A program made the translations under genes and the position numbers. From the NCBI GenBank assembly GCA_009695275.1, contig SIBF01000025.1, positions 1-35,033 of the forward strand: a stretch of 35,033 nucleotides of DNA, in the 5' to 3' direction. The notes beneath the pieces were generated by a model. That model saw nothing but the letters and a program-made list of their open reading frames with translations, made no database searches and was not told the origin of the DNA. The DNA comes from Pedosphaera sp. GTDB lineage: Bacteria > Verrucomicrobiota > Verrucomicrobiia > Limisphaerales > F1-12-MAGs170. Shown in pieces: positions 14,871 through 26,349 of the stretch (the first letter of the stretch is position 1; every line of letters begins with the position of its first letter).

Positions 14871-17135
14871 ATGACCACCGGTTCCAACCGCAAGGATGAC
14901 CTGTCTCCACACGAGACGGAGCGTCAGCCCATACGAGCGTCCCACGGCGGAACCCTGCTGGCATGGGTCGCGGGGGCGGTGCTCTCAGGGTTCCTGGTGA
15001 TGGCGTGCTCGACTGCTTCGGTGAAGGTTTCTCAACCTTCATTGCGTCACCCAGTCACGCGCCAGACCAATCAGATTGACGATTATCACGGGATCAAGAT
15101 TGAGGATCCCTATCGCTGGCTGGAAGACGACAACTCGCCCGAGACCAAGGCTTGGGTGGCGGAGCAGAACAAAGTCACCTTCGGCTACCTGGAACAAATT
15201 GCATCACGAGGAGTGATCAAGGAACGACTCACTCAACTTTGGAATTACGAGCGCTATGGAATTCCTTTCAAGCAAGGCGGGCGATATTTTATCACGAAGA
15301 ATAACGGCCTGCAAAACCAGGCGGTTCTTTACACGATGGACTCGCTGAATGCACCCATGCGCGAGCTGCTTGATCCCAACAAGCTATCCACCGACGGCAC
15401 CGTGGCACTGACGAGCTACGAGGTCAGCGAAGATGGGAATCTGCTGGCTTATGGCATTTCAGTCGCCGGTTCCGACTGGCAGGAGTGGCGCGTTCGTGAT
15501 GTTCGCACGGGAAACTATCTCGCGGATCACATCCGGTGGGTGAAATTCTCGGGCGCGTCGTGGACGAAGGAAGGCACGGGCTTTTTCTACTCGCGGTATG
15601 ATGAGCCGAACGAAGAAACGCGACTGACGAAGGCGAACTACTTTCACAAGCTTTACTATCACGCCATCGGCACGCCACAGAGCCAGGATCGCCTGGTGTA
15701 CCACCGTCCGGATCACAAGGATTGGAACTTTGACGGTTCAGTCACTGAGGACGGACATTATTTGATCATCACAGCCCGGCAAGGCACCGACCGGAAGAAC
15801 AGGGTGCTTTATCAGGATTTGTCACTGGCAGGCGCTCCTGTTGTAGAACTATTGATGGACTTCGATGCTTCCTACAGGTTCATAGAGAATGACGGCCCCG
15901 ACTTCTGGTTTCGCACGGACTCAAACGCACCCAAGGGACGAGTGGTCGCCATCGATGTCCGCGATCCGCAACGGAGTCGGTGGCGGGAGATCATTCCGGA
16001 ATCCGCATCACGGCTGCAATCTGTGAGCAGCGTCAACCGGCAGTTGGTGGCCTCGTATCTTAAGGACGCTCAAACGCAGATAAAAATCTTCGGCGAAGAC
16101 GGACGATTTCTGCGGCAGGTTCAATTGCCCGGGATTGGAACGGCATCGGGCTTTGGCGGAAAGCGGAAGGAAGCCGAAACATTCTTTTCGTTCACCAGCT
16201 TTACGTCGCCATCAATCATTTATCGGCATGACCTCACGTCGGGAAGCAGCACAGTGTTCAAGCAGCCGATAGTCACGTTCAATCCCATCGAATACGAGAC
16301 GAAGCAGGTTTTCTATCAGAGCAAGGATGGCACGCGCGTGCCGATGTTCATCACGCACAAGCGCGGATTAAAGCTCAACGGGCAGAACCCGACGTTCCTT
16401 TACGGGTATGGTGGTTTCGACATCAGCCTGACCCCTGCGTTTTCTGTGGCAAATGCTGTCTGGCTGGAAATGGGCGGCGTATATGCCGTGCCCAATCTGC
16501 GTGGAGGCGGGGAATACGGAGAAGAGTGGCATCAGGCCGGAACGAAACTTCGGAAGCAAAATGTGTTCGATGATTTCATTGCCGCCGCGGAACGGTTGAT
16601 TTTGAACCATTACACCTCGCGAATGAAACTGGCGATCGGCGGCGGGAGCAATGGCGGCTTGTTGGTCGGGGCATGCATGACTCAGCGGCCGGATCTTTTT
16701 GGCGCGTGTTTGCCGGCAGTCGGCGTGATGGACATGCTGCGTTTTAACAAATTCACCATAGGTTGGGCGTGGACATCAGATTACGGCAGCCCGGAGAACC
16801 TCGAAGAGTTTCAGGCGCTGAAGGCGTATTCGCCGCTGCACAACCTGCGGCGGGGCACGAGGTATCCGGCGACACTGGTGACAACTGGAGACCATGATGA
16901 CCGCGTGGTGCCGGCACATAGTTTCAAGTTTGCGGCCCGGCTTCAGGAATGCCACACCGGGACCGCACCGGCGTTGATCCGAATTGAAACGAAAGCGGGG
17001 CACGGCGCGGGCAAACCGACCGCAAAGTTGATCGAGGAAGCCGCAGACAGGTGGGCCTTTCTGGTCCGGGAGTTGAACATGCTGGAACCGTTCATGTCGG
17101 CCGGCAGGCTCCGAACAAAATCTGGTGGAGGTTGA
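14871..17135 (+). CDS. Prolyl oligopeptidase family serine peptidase (S9A), probable lipoprotein
   Basis: A 754-residue enzyme cutting peptides after proline. After an N-terminal segment come a hydrophobic stretch (LLAWVAGAVLSGFLVMAC) whose Cys fits a lipobox, then the family start (DDYHGIKIEDPYRWLED), a seven-bladed propeller, and the alpha/beta hydrolase domain. The catalytic serine is S593 in GGGSNGGLL; the Asp lies in TGDHDDRVVP and the His in KAGHGAGKP. YGYGGFDISLTPAFS marks the oxyanion region. The lipobox suggests attachment to an envelope membrane, though the leader is longer than usual (about 45 residues). The start at 14871 is 32 bp after folC; upstream in-frame Met 14805 lies inside folC. 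The gene is one base from the HAD gene. Confidence 0.93.
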   Translation: MTTGSNRKDDLSPHETERQPIRASHGGTLLAWVAGAVLSGFLVMACSTASVKVSQPSLRHPVTRQTNQIDDYHGIKIEDPYRWLEDDNSPETKAWVAEQNKVTFGYLEQIASRGVIKERLTQLWNYERYGIPFKQGGRYFITKNNGLQNQAVLYTMDSLNAPMRELLDPNKLSTDGTVALTSYEVSEDGNLLAYGISVAGSDWQEWRVRDVRTGNYLADHIRWVKFSGASWTKEGTGFFYSRYDEPNEETRLTKANYFHKLYYHAIGTPQSQDRLVYHRPDHKDWNFDGSVTEDGHYLIITARQGTDRKNRVLYQDLSLAGAPVVELLMDFDASYRFIENDGPDFWFRTDSNAPKGRVVAIDVRDPQRSRWREIIPESASRLQSVSSVNRQLVASYLKDAQTQIKIFGEDGRFLRQVQLPGIGTASGFGGKRKEAETFFSFTSFTSPSIIYRHDLTSGSSTVFKQPIVTFNPIEYETKQVFYQSKDGTRVPMFITHKRGLKLNGQNPTFLYGYGGFDISLTPAFSVANAVWLEMGGVYAVPNLRGGGEYGEEWHQAGTKLRKQNVFDDFIAAAERLILNHYTSRMKLAIGGGSNGGLLVGACMTQRPDLFGACLPAVGVMDMLRFNKFTIGWAWTSDYGSPENLEEFQALKAYSPLHNLRRGTRYPATLVTTGDHDDRVVPAHSFKFAARLQECHTGTAPALIRIETKAGHGAGKPTAKLIEEAADRWAFLVRELNMLEPFMSAGRLRTKSGGG

Positions 17136-17136
17136 G

Positions 17137-17811
17137 ATGGAGCTTTTACACGATATTCGAGCAGTCACCTTTGACGTTGGCGGCACGTTGATGGACCCGT
17201 GGCCGTCGGTGGGACACGTGTATGCCGAGATCGCCGCGAGGCATGGTTTCACAGGTTTGGAGCCGGAAAACTTGACGCGGCAGTTTGTCCGCGCATGGCG
17301 GTCCAAGACGAGTTTTGATTATACGCGCGCCGCATGGGCTGAAGTCGTGAGCAAGACCTTCGAGCAGCATGCGGAGCCGGGCCGTCAGATGCCGTTCTTC
17401 GATGAACTTTACGAACGATTTGCGGAACCAGGCGTGTGGCGCGTGTATGAAGATGTTCTGCCTGCCATCGAGATGCTCATCGAGCGCGGGGTGGAACTGG
17501 GACTTGTGTCCAATTGGGATGAGCGCCTCAGGCCGTTGCTTCGCAAACTCAAGCTCGGCCGCTATTTCCGGGTGATCATCATTTCCCAGGAGATTGGATT
17601 CTACAAACCGTCCTCCGTGATCTTCCACGAGGCCGCGCGAAAGTTTACGTGCCCCGCGTCGGGTGTGCTTCACATCGGTGACTCGGAGATGGAGGATGTC
17701 CAGGGAGCCCGCAGAGCGGGTCTTCAGGCACTCCTGTTGGATCGGCGGTCGGCGAATCCTGCTCCAGGCTCGATCTCTTCTCTTCGCGAACTCGAAGCGT
17801 GTCTGGCGTGA
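17137..17811 (+). CDS. HAD-superfamily protein, HDHD3/REG-2-like
   Basis: A 224-residue HAD-like protein. Motif I is FDVGGTLMD (D13, with Gly at 15 where the general acid Asp is usual), motif II is SNWD, motif III the lysine in YKPSS, and motif IV GDSEMEDV. The cap (about residues 20-95) is helical, type C1. The D-x-G-x-T form occurs in the REG-2/HDHD3 group and makes classical phosphatase activity uncertain. A good ribosome-binding site, GGAGG five bases before the ATG, fixes the start at 17137, one base after the peptidase stop, so the two genes are coupled. Substrate unknown. Confidence 0.85.
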   Translation: MELLHDIRAVTFDVGGTLMDPWPSVGHVYAEIAARHGFTGLEPENLTRQFVRAWRSKTSFDYTRAAWAEVVSKTFEQHAEPGRQMPFFDELYERFAEPGVWRVYEDVLPAIEMLIERGVELGLVSNWDERLRPLLRKLKLGRYFRVIIISQEIGFYKPSSVIFHEAARKFTCPASGVLHIGDSEMEDVQGARRAGLQALLLDRRSANPAPGSISSLRELEACLA

Positions 17812-17892
17812 CGCAGAGCGGCCACCAGGCGCGACGTTGAACGAGTGCCCGGGTGTCCTCCCGTCTGCTCACGAGACTCCGGATTAGGGTGT

Positions 17893-17921
17893 TTTACCGG
17901 AGTGACAGCCTGGCTTATACT
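17893..17921 (+). promoter_or_regulatory. Sigma70-like promoter of sdhCAB
   Basis: A -35 box TTTACC (17893-17898) and a -10 box TATACT (17916-17921) are separated by exactly 17 bp. The sdhC start is about 137 bp downstream, so the operon would have a leader of about 130 nt. No start site is known from sequence alone. Confidence 0.6.
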
Positions 17922-18058
17922 TTGCCCGTATGATTGACGCTCCAGCGGCCCGATAACTAGATTCGGTGAAAATGAATCCCGGCCGCCGCATGGGGATGGA
18001 GTAAACGAATGAGCGCGCGCACATTCTGATACGGCGCGGCACCGGGACGGTTGATCTC

Positions 18059-18766
18059 ATGAACATCGTTCAACGGTTCTTCCAAACTTCCTTGGGAAAA
18101 AAGTACGTCATGGCTTTGACAGGCCTGGCGCTCGCAGTGTTTGTGGTGGGGCATCTGATCGGAAATCTCCAGGTGTTCCTCGGACGCGAGATGATCAACG
18201 CCTACGGGCATTTCCTACAATCAACTCCCGAGTTGATCTGGCCGGCGCGTCTCGGGTTGCTGGCGTGTGTGGCGCTCCACGTATGGTCGGCGGTTCGTCT
18301 GAGCGCTGAGAATCGTGCGGCGCGTCCGATCCAATACTCGGAAGCTTACAAACCCATCGCCGCCTCATACGCCTCACGAACAATGCTCATGAGTGGCCTG
18401 ATCATTGCGGCGTTCATTGTCTATCATCTGCTGCATTTCACCGTGCAGACGCAGGCCATCAACCTGACTGGAAAGGATTTTCACACGCTCATGGATGCCA
18501 AGGGGAGACATGATGTGTTTGCCATGATGGTCTCTGGTTTTAGCAATCCATTCGTGTCCGGCTTCTATGTGCTGGCCATGACGCTGCTCTGTTTGCATCT
18601 GAGTCACGGTCTGGGTGCGCTCTTCCAAAGCTTGGGATTGCGCAACAAGGCCTGGAGCCCCGTGATCGAGCGATTGGGGCGGCGCGCCGCCTGGATCATC
18701 TGGCTTGGATACGTCTCGATACCGGTGTCGATTCTTTGCGGCTTCGGGAAGGAGGTCATGAAGTGA
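18059..18766 (+). CDS. sdhC: Succinate dehydrogenase cytochrome b558 subunit
   Basis: This is the membrane anchor of succinate:quinone oxidoreductase, carrying haem b. The protein has 235 residues with about five hydrophobic helices: [20 protein letters not shown] near the N-terminus, [52 protein letters not shown] and [18 protein letters not shown]. Histidines in helices 1 to 4 (GHLIGN, LHVW, YHLLHF, LHLSHG) are the likely haem ligands. Size and pattern match the single-subunit b558 type used by Bacteroidetes and many PVC bacteria rather than the SdhC/SdhD pair. It opens the sdhCAB operon; sdhA follows after one base. Confidence 0.93.
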   Translation: MNIVQRFFQTSLGKKYVMALTGLALAVFVVGHLIGNLQVFLGREMINAYGHFLQSTPELIWPARLGLLACVALHVWSAVRLSAENRAARPIQYSEAYKPIAASYASRTMLMSGLIIAAFIVYHLLHFTVQTQAINLTGKDFHTLMDAKGRHDVFAMMVSGFSNPFVSGFYVLAMTLLCLHLSHGLGALFQSLGLRNKAWSPVIERLGRRAAWIIWLGYVSIPVSILCGFGKEVMK

Positions 18767-18767
18767 T

Positions 18768-20681
<1,914 letters not shown>

Positions 20682-20697
20682 TCAGACCACCCGGATA

Positions 20698-21444
20698 ATG
20701 AAACTCACCCTCAAAGTCTGGCGACAAAAGGATCAGGAATCCCCCGGACATTTTGAAACCTACCAAGCCAATGATGTCAGTCCGGACATGTCTTTCCTGG
20801 AGATGCTGGACGTGGTGAACGAGGGGATTATTGACCGAGGTGAAGATGCAATCGCATTCGATTCCGACTGTCGCGAGGGCATCTGTGGCACTTGTTCGGT
20901 CGTCATCAATGGAATGCCTCATGGTGGACATCGCGCCACCACTGCGTGTCAGTTGCACATGCGTCACTTCACGGATGGACAAACCATTTACATCGAGCCT
21001 TGGAGGGCCAAACCGTTTCCCGTCCTTAAGGATCTCGTTGTGGACCGTGCCGCGTTTGAGCGCATTGTTCAGGCAGGCGGTTTCGTGTCAGTGAGAACAG
21101 GAGGCACTCCCGATGCGAATGCCATTCCAATTCCAAAGGAAGATGCGGACCGTGCGATGGACGCCGCAGCGTGCATCGGTTGTGGGGCATGTGTGGCGGC
21201 GTGCAAGAACGCCTCTGCCATGCTATTCGTCGCGGCCAAAGCCTCCCACCTCAACACTCTTCCCCAGGGCAAAGTGGAGAAAGACCGCCGGGTTTTGGGC
21301 ATGGTGGCGGCAATGGACAAGGAAGGCTTTGGCAACTGCACCGTCACGGGTTCGTGCGAAGCCGTTTGCCCAAAGGAGATCAGTCTTGATTTCATCCGGC
21401 AATTGAACGGCGAATATCTGATCGCCTCACTCAAGGGCAAATAG
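20698..21444 (+). CDS. sdhB: Succinate dehydrogenase iron-sulfur subunit
   Basis: The electron-transfer subunit passes electrons from FAD to quinone through three clusters. The protein has 248 residues. The [2Fe-2S] site is [16 protein letters not shown] with a further Cys in TACQLHM; the ferredoxin-like part has [15 protein letters not shown] and [16 protein letters not shown] for the [4Fe-4S] and [3Fe-4S] clusters. [13 protein letters not shown] precedes the first set, as usual. The start at 20698 fits the conserved KLTLKVWRQ. It is the last gene of sdhCAB. Confidence 0.97.
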   Translation: MKLTLKVWRQKDQESPGHFETYQANDVSPDMSFLEMLDVVNEGIIDRGEDAIAFDSDCREGICGTCSVVINGMPHGGHRATTACQLHMRHFTDGQTIYIEPWRAKPFPVLKDLVVDRAAFERIVQAGGFVSVRTGGTPDANAIPIPKEDADRAMDAAACIGCGACVAACKNASAMLFVAAKASHLNTLPQGKVEKDRRVLGMVAAMDKEGFGNCTVTGSCEAVCPKEISLDFIRQLNGEYLIASLKGK

Positions 21445-21547
21445 GGCAGGCTACGATGGCGTGGAACCATTCCGCCGGCGCAATTGCAAACAAGGGGATG
21501 GAGTCGCCTGGGTGGGCCGCTTTGTCACTGTTTTAATGGTTGAATCC

Positions 21548-23026
21548 ATGGCTCGCGCATGCATCCATTCGTTTGTGAATTCTGCAGCCTTCAGTTTCGA
21601 AACTTCGCTTGTTTTGAGAAACCTCCTATTTAACTTCGTTGTTTGGTCGTGTGTGTGTTTCGGATTGCCGGCCGGAGCAGAGGATTGGCCGCATTTTCTT
21701 GGTCCGAAGAGTGACGGCACGTCGCTGGAGACCGGTCTTCTGGAGCGTTGGCCGGAGAGCGGGCCTCCAAAGTTGTGGACTCGCAAGATCGGCACCGGAT
21801 ACAGCGCGCCGTCTGTGCGTGATGGAAAACTGGTGCTGCATCACCGGACTGGCAACGAGGAGATCGTGGAATGTCTCGATGCCGCCACAGGAACCCCCCG
21901 CTGGCGATACGCGTATCCAAGCCGTTATCAGGACCCTTACGGCTACAACAACGGTCCGCGCTGCACGCCATTGCTCACCGCGAATCGTTGCTATACTTTT
22001 GGCGCGGAGGGAAAGCTTGTCTGTGTCGATCTGGCCACTGGCAAACCCGTCTGGCAGCGAGACGCCGCAAAGGATTGGCAGATTCCGGAAGCCTTCTTCG
22101 GCATCGGAAGCACGCCCTTGCTCGAAGGCGACCGGCTGATCGTGTCAGTGGGAGGACAGCCCAACGCTGGCGTGGTGGCGCTGGACGCGGCCACGGGGCG
22201 AACGTTGTGGCAGAGTGTCGGCCAGTCGAACTGGAATGGCGTGGTGACGATCGGCTGGCGGGCAGAGGCGCCGTATCGATGGACCGGAGTGGAGAAGCAG
22301 GCAAGCTACTCGTCGCCCGTCGCGGCAACCATTCACGGCCAGCGGCATCTGTTGTGTTTCATGAGGCAGGGACTGGTTTCACTGAACCCGACGAACGGCG
22401 CGGTGAACTTCTCGCGATGGTTTCAATCGCAGGTCAACGATTCCGTGAACGCGATAAATCCTGTGGTGCAGGATGATTTGATTCTATTATCCGGCGCGTA
22501 TTTCCGGGTCGGCGCGGTGTTGCTACGAGTGAGGCCCGACGGCAAATCGATCGAGGAAGTCTGGCGCTTTCCAAAACAACCGATGGACCAGGCAGATCGT
22601 GACCCTGTCACTAGCCGTTGGAAGCGGCTGCCGTTGGAGATGCATTGGAGCACCCCCATTCTGCATGATGGCTACTTGTATGCCTTCAGCGGACGCAATG
22701 AACCCGACGCGCATTTCCGCTGCGTGGAACTGAAGACGGGCAATGTGATGTGGGACCGCGACGAAAGCTGGCCGCCGCACAGCACGCCAACGCCAAGCGT
22801 CTATGGCCGCGGTTCGGCAATCAGGGCCGATGGCAAATTGATCGCGCTTGGCGAGGGTGGATTACTGGGACTTTTCGCCGTCGATTCCAAGCAGCCGCGT
22901 GAGATGTCACGATGGCAGGTGCCGGAATTGAAGCATCCCTGCTGGGCTGCGCCAGTCTTGTCCAACAAGCGGCTTTACCTGCGGAGCGAAGATCAACTCG
23001 TCTGCATTGATCTGGCGCGGAAGTGA
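21548..23026 (+). CDS. Secreted PQQ-like beta-propeller protein
   Basis: A protein of about 492 residues from the chosen start. It has a hydrophobic leader (LLFNFVVWSCVCFGLPAGA) ending before EDWPHFLGPKSDGTS, a motif typical of secreted eight-bladed PQQ-type propellers of Verrucomicrobia and Planctomycetes. Repeated blades show the pattern V-x-LDAATG (CLDAATGTPRWRY, CVDLATGKPVWQR, ALDAATGRTLWQS, CVELKTGNVMWDR). The family is often non-enzymatic or of unknown activity; PQQ binding cannot be claimed. The start is unsure: an in-frame Met at 21536 and a TTG nearer the leader also fit. The gene follows sdhB by about 100 bp and converges on the next gene with a 10-bp gap. Confidence 0.8.
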   Translation: MARACIHSFVNSAAFSFETSLVLRNLLFNFVVWSCVCFGLPAGAEDWPHFLGPKSDGTSLETGLLERWPESGPPKLWTRKIGTGYSAPSVRDGKLVLHHRTGNEEIVECLDAATGTPRWRYAYPSRYQDPYGYNNGPRCTPLLTANRCYTFGAEGKLVCVDLATGKPVWQRDAAKDWQIPEAFFGIGSTPLLEGDRLIVSVGGQPNAGVVALDAATGRTLWQSVGQSNWNGVVTIGWRAEAPYRWTGVEKQASYSSPVAATIHGQRHLLCFMRQGLVSLNPTNGAVNFSRWFQSQVNDSVNAINPVVQDDLILLSGAYFRVGAVLLRVRPDGKSIEEVWRFPKQPMDQADRDPVTSRWKRLPLEMHWSTPILHDGYLYAFSGRNEPDAHFRCVELKTGNVMWDRDESWPPHSTPTPSVYGRGSAIRADGKLIALGEGGLLGLFAVDSKQPREMSRWQVPELKHPCWAAPVLSNKRLYLRSEDQLVCIDLARK

Positions 23027-23036
23027 GACGGCGAAG

Positions 23037-25064
23037 TTATTTTGTCAGCCGAAAGAAGCGTAATGGTCGATCCGGAGTTATTGGAATCGTCACCTTCGTC
23101 GCGCTCGGAGGAGCGTCCTTCAAATCTTCCCATGGGAGCTTCAGATCGGTCTTGGTTTGAGCCCTGTAGCCGGTGAACTCTGATCCCCAGCAAATGACGA
23201 AGTTCTCACCGCTCTCACTGGAGAATAGGCTGGGTCCAGTCGCAGGCGAAGTTGATTTCACCAAGGCATTGATCTGGTCGCCGGAATACTGCACGGCCAA
23301 CTGCACGCCAGCGCTGGGCTGATTCAAGCCGTTATAGCAGATGAAGCGGCCATTCCGCTTGGGGAGCGAAATGATTTGGAAACTGTCACCCAGTTTTGGA
23401 ATGAAGCCGGCAGCGAGAATGAGGCGAAGCGAGCCGTCTGCGACCACTTTGTCGTCCTGGATCGTTCCGGTGACCTCGAAGCGGCTTGATCCGGTGGTGG
23501 CGGCGGTTCCGCCAATGCGGATGGCGAGTTCACCCGATGGCAATTGCGTAAACGCATTCGGGCTGTTGAGGACACCACTCAAGACTTCGATCGTGCCGTC
23601 GTTGGTGATGGGCCCCACTCGGGCGGTCGCGGTGCCGCCGGTCTTGCGAAGCAAACCGTGGTTGATGAATCCACTGCCACCCAGCGCGATGTTCAACTGC
23701 GCGTCAAAGCCGAGATCGAACGTGCCGCCCGCCAGGTTCTCGATGAGGCCGCCGTTGCTCTGCGAAATCTGACCGCCTGTCCATGTTGTCTGAGACGCAT
23801 TGCGGAGCGTAGGCCCGGCGAGATTCTTTTGAGCCGCGCCTTGTATGGTGACTCCACCGAGAGCGTTGATATTTCCGTTTCCTGCAAAGCCACCGGAATT
23901 CCAGACGATTGGACCGTTGACCGTCACAATATCGCTGCCGGAAATATCGCCGCTGACAATCAGCGACTTCAATTTCACTTCCTGCCCCGAATTCAGTGTC
24001 AGGGTTGCTCCATTCACCTGAAGTGAATTTCCCAGGCTCACGGGCTTGCTCCCTGGCTTGAATGTGAGCTTGCCCGATTCAACCTGGACGGTTCCTCCAA
24101 TATCGAATGTACCGGAGATGGTCATGTCGGCGGCATTGACGCGGCTGCTGCCCGCCCCGGAGATGGCTGACTCCTTTTCAAACACCGGACTTCCCTGAAT
24201 CTCAAGAGTGGCGCCAGTTCCTAACTGATACCGGCCGCTGTTGCTTCCGGAGGTGTCAGTGGTTCCCACTCGCAATGTGCCTGATTGGATCTCCACAAAA
24301 CCGTCATTCTCCATGCCACCAACCAGGGTCTTCGCAGTCCCGGACTTGAGGATCATTCCCTTGTTCCGCAGGCCGAAGCTGCCGAGTGCTGGGCGGATCT
24401 CCGCACCATCCGTGATCTCCATGGTTCCGCCTTCCAGGATCTCGATGCCGCAATTGCCTCTCGTCTGGAACGTGCCGGAGGACCAGATGATCCTGCCGGA
24501 ATTCTTGACCGTCCTGTCGGTGAGATTCGCAGCACCTGTGAGCGCGATTTTACAGCTTGCCGAACTGCTGATTGTCATCTCGCTTGCGCCGCTGATATTG
24601 CCCGCAATCCATTCCAGCTCGCCGTTGATGGTGATCAGGCCCGCGCCGGCGAGAGTGCCGCTGATGATTCTCAACACTCCAGCGCACACCAGGGTTTTCG
24701 TCGGCGCGAAGACGTTGCCTTCGATCTGAAGCGTGCCATTCGCGCCAACAGTCATCGGCCCCGTCACAGTCAGGGGCTGCGATTTGATGACCAGGGATTG
24801 TTTGCCCAAGGGGCCGCCCAACACCATGCTCGTCACCGCGGTGTTGGCGTTCACTGTGACGGTGTAGGTGCCGTCTGATGTGATGAGCGCGGTGTCGCCC
24901 GGTCCGGGAATCTTGTTCGGGCTCCAGTTGTTGGCGACGCTCCAATCGCCACCGCTCTTGTTGGTCCAGGCGATGTCATCGGCACCGGCGCGGCCAGGTC
25001 CGACAACAAGGATTGCCAGCAGCGCTGAAAAGAAAGGAAGCACGACGCATGCTTTGATTTTCAT
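23037..25064 (-). CDS. Secreted beta-repeat protein, autotransporter-like passenger
   Basis: A 675-residue protein with a signal peptide (MKIKACVVLPFFSALLAILV, cut near GRAGA/DDIAW). Then comes a start typical of beta-helical surface proteins (WTNKSGGDWSVANNWSPNKI, PGPGDTALITSDGTYTVTV) and many short repeats built on GTLQIEG, NSGRI, GTMEIT and NDGTIEVLSG strands, rich in Gly, Thr, Asn and Ser. Near the end LPSGELAIRIGG and GDSFQIISLPKRNGRF are common in this group, and the final PDRPLRFFRLTK is a C-terminal ending frequent in verrucomicrobial exported proteins. There is no visible barrel domain, so it is more likely secreted or surface-bound than self-transporting. The start at 25062-25064 gives the best signal peptide; another Met lies three codons upstream. 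Confidence 0.75.
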   Translation of the reverse strand: MKIKACVVLPFFSALLAILVVGPGRAGADDIAWTNKSGGDWSVANNWSPNKIPGPGDTALITSDGTYTVTVNANTAVTSMVLGGPLGKQSLVIKSQPLTVTGPMTVGANGTLQIEGNVFAPTKTLVCAGVLRIISGTLAGAGLITINGELEWIAGNISGASEMTISSSASCKIALTGAANLTDRTVKNSGRIIWSSGTFQTRGNCGIEILEGGTMEITDGAEIRPALGSFGLRNKGMILKSGTAKTLVGGMENDGFVEIQSGTLRVGTTDTSGSNSGRYQLGTGATLEIQGSPVFEKESAISGAGSSRVNAADMTISGTFDIGGTVQVESGKLTFKPGSKPVSLGNSLQVNGATLTLNSGQEVKLKSLIVSGDISGSDIVTVNGPIVWNSGGFAGNGNINALGGVTIQGAAQKNLAGPTLRNASQTTWTGGQISQSNGGLIENLAGGTFDLGFDAQLNIALGGSGFINHGLLRKTGGTATARVGPITNDGTIEVLSGVLNSPNAFTQLPSGELAIRIGGTAATTGSSRFEVTGTIQDDKVVADGSLRLILAAGFIPKLGDSFQIISLPKRNGRFICYNGLNQPSAGVQLAVQYSGDQINALVKSTSPATGPSLFSSESGENFVICWGSEFTGYRAQTKTDLKLPWEDLKDAPPSATKVTIPITPDRPLRFFRLTK

Positions 25065-25137
25065 GGTGAACATTCCGTATTACTGCCGGGAAATCTTCTA
25101 TCCTGCCAACTCTGTTCAGGCGAATCCAAAGAAGCGC

Positions 25138-26049
25138 TTATCGCGGTTCCGGATCGAAGTCCAGTTCACCGGCGTCCTGAAGCCGCTGAATCTCCGCGGT
25201 GTAACCCTGGCGAAAGGTCGGATACTTGAACTGGTAACCCAGCTCCATCTTCAGGCGGCGGTTCTGGACTTTCTTGTTTGTGGTGCCTCGTTTGCGTTCG
25301 GCCTCTTTGTCCTCCGGCACAAACGGTGGCATCCATTTTCCCAATGTCTCCGAGAGCCAGCGGAAGAAATGGATCATCGCCACCGGTTCCTCGTCCACCG
25401 CGTTGTATACCTCGCCTGGACGAGCGTTCTTCAGCGCGGCGATGATGGCACCGACGACATCATCGCGGTGAATCATGTTCAGGATGCGATCGCCCTTTCC
25501 CGGAATCTTCGCCTCGTTAAGAAGGTACTGCTTGAACCAATGGCCGCGATCCGGACCGTAGATGCCAGCGACCCGTAAGATGGCCGCTGGAAAACTCTTT
25601 TCTCGGGCCGCATTGATCAATGCCTGTTCCGCCTCCACCAGCACTTTGGAAGTCTCGGTCTGGGGTTCAGTCGGGCTCGATTCTTTCACGGCGGAACCGT
25701 CCGTCTGCCCATAAACACCCGTGCTGCTCGTATAAATGAACTTCTTCGGCGGCGTGTGCTCGAGCCACAACAGGAGGCAGCGCATTCCGTCCACATATAC
25801 CCGACGATAATCTTCGACACCCCCGTGACTGGATGAGGCTGTGTTGATAACCCAATCGAAAGGCCCTGGCAGCCGGGCAAGATCCTCGGAGAGCGTGAAA
25901 TCTCCCGTCAATGGGGTGATCCCGGCTTCAGTGAGGATTGCCCCGGCACTCGTAGAACGCCGCAGACCGAAGACCTGATGACCTTGCTTTGCCAGCTCCG
26001 ATCCGAGCGGGATGCCGACGTAACCACAACCAACAATCAAGACTCGCAT
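25138..26049 (-). CDS. NAD-dependent epimerase/dehydratase family protein (extended SDR, YeeZ-like)
   Basis: A 303-residue protein of the extended short-chain dehydrogenase fold. The N-terminal Rossmann motif is VLIVGCGYVGIPLGSELA; the active-site strand is FIYTSSTGVYGQTDG with Ser/Thr and Tyr, although the usual Y-x3-K is changed (the nearest is TSKVLVEAEQALI, with no Tyr four residues before the Lys). VAGIYGPDRG and NMIHRDDVVGAI follow the usual layout. The start at 26047-26049 puts the Rossmann motif at the terminus; the longer frame adds 13 unconserved residues. Substrate is probably a nucleotide sugar or similar; catalytic activity is uncertain given the altered motif. Confidence 0.85.
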   Translation of the reverse strand: MRVLIVGCGYVGIPLGSELAKQGHQVFGLRRSTSAGAILTEAGITPLTGDFTLSEDLARLPGPFDWVINTASSSHGGVEDYRRVYVDGMRCLLLWLEHTPPKKFIYTSSTGVYGQTDGSAVKESSPTEPQTETSKVLVEAEQALINAAREKSFPAAILRVAGIYGPDRGHWFKQYLLNEAKIPGKGDRILNMIHRDDVVGAIIAALKNARPGEVYNAVDEEPVAMIHFFRWLSETLGKWMPPFVPEDKEAERKRGTTNKKVQNRRLKMELGYQFKYPTFRQGYTAEIQRLQDAGELDFDPEPR

Positions 26050-26349
26050 GGCCAAAGTGTAACTCCCCGTTTGTATCGCATCCATCACGTTTCGCGGGTT
26101 TGGTTGCTTGCCGGCACACTAATCCCTCGGGCATATCTGAAGATCGTGACTGGAAAACCATCACCCCGGCCCTCTCCCATCCGATGGGAGCGGGAGAATC
26201 ATTTAACCGTTCTGAGTGAAAACGCATCCGGTGTTGGCGTTGACGAACTGCATCTCGGACGTGCTCTGATCCATCCGATGAAAATCCTTCCTGCTGACAA
26301 AGTGTGTCCGTGCTGGTAAGTCCATCCCAGCACACGCCGAATCATGCCT
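26050..26349. other. Intergenic stretch with small palindromes
   Basis: This 300-bp gap lies between divergent genes. Around 26165-26190, CCCTCTCCCATCCGATGGGA and the following GCGGGAG form a short palindrome of a repeat-like type. A second hairpin (GTGCTGG at 26310-26316 with CCAGCAC at 26327-26333) lies just upstream of the hydrolase start. No gene or clear promoter is visible. Confidence 0.45.
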
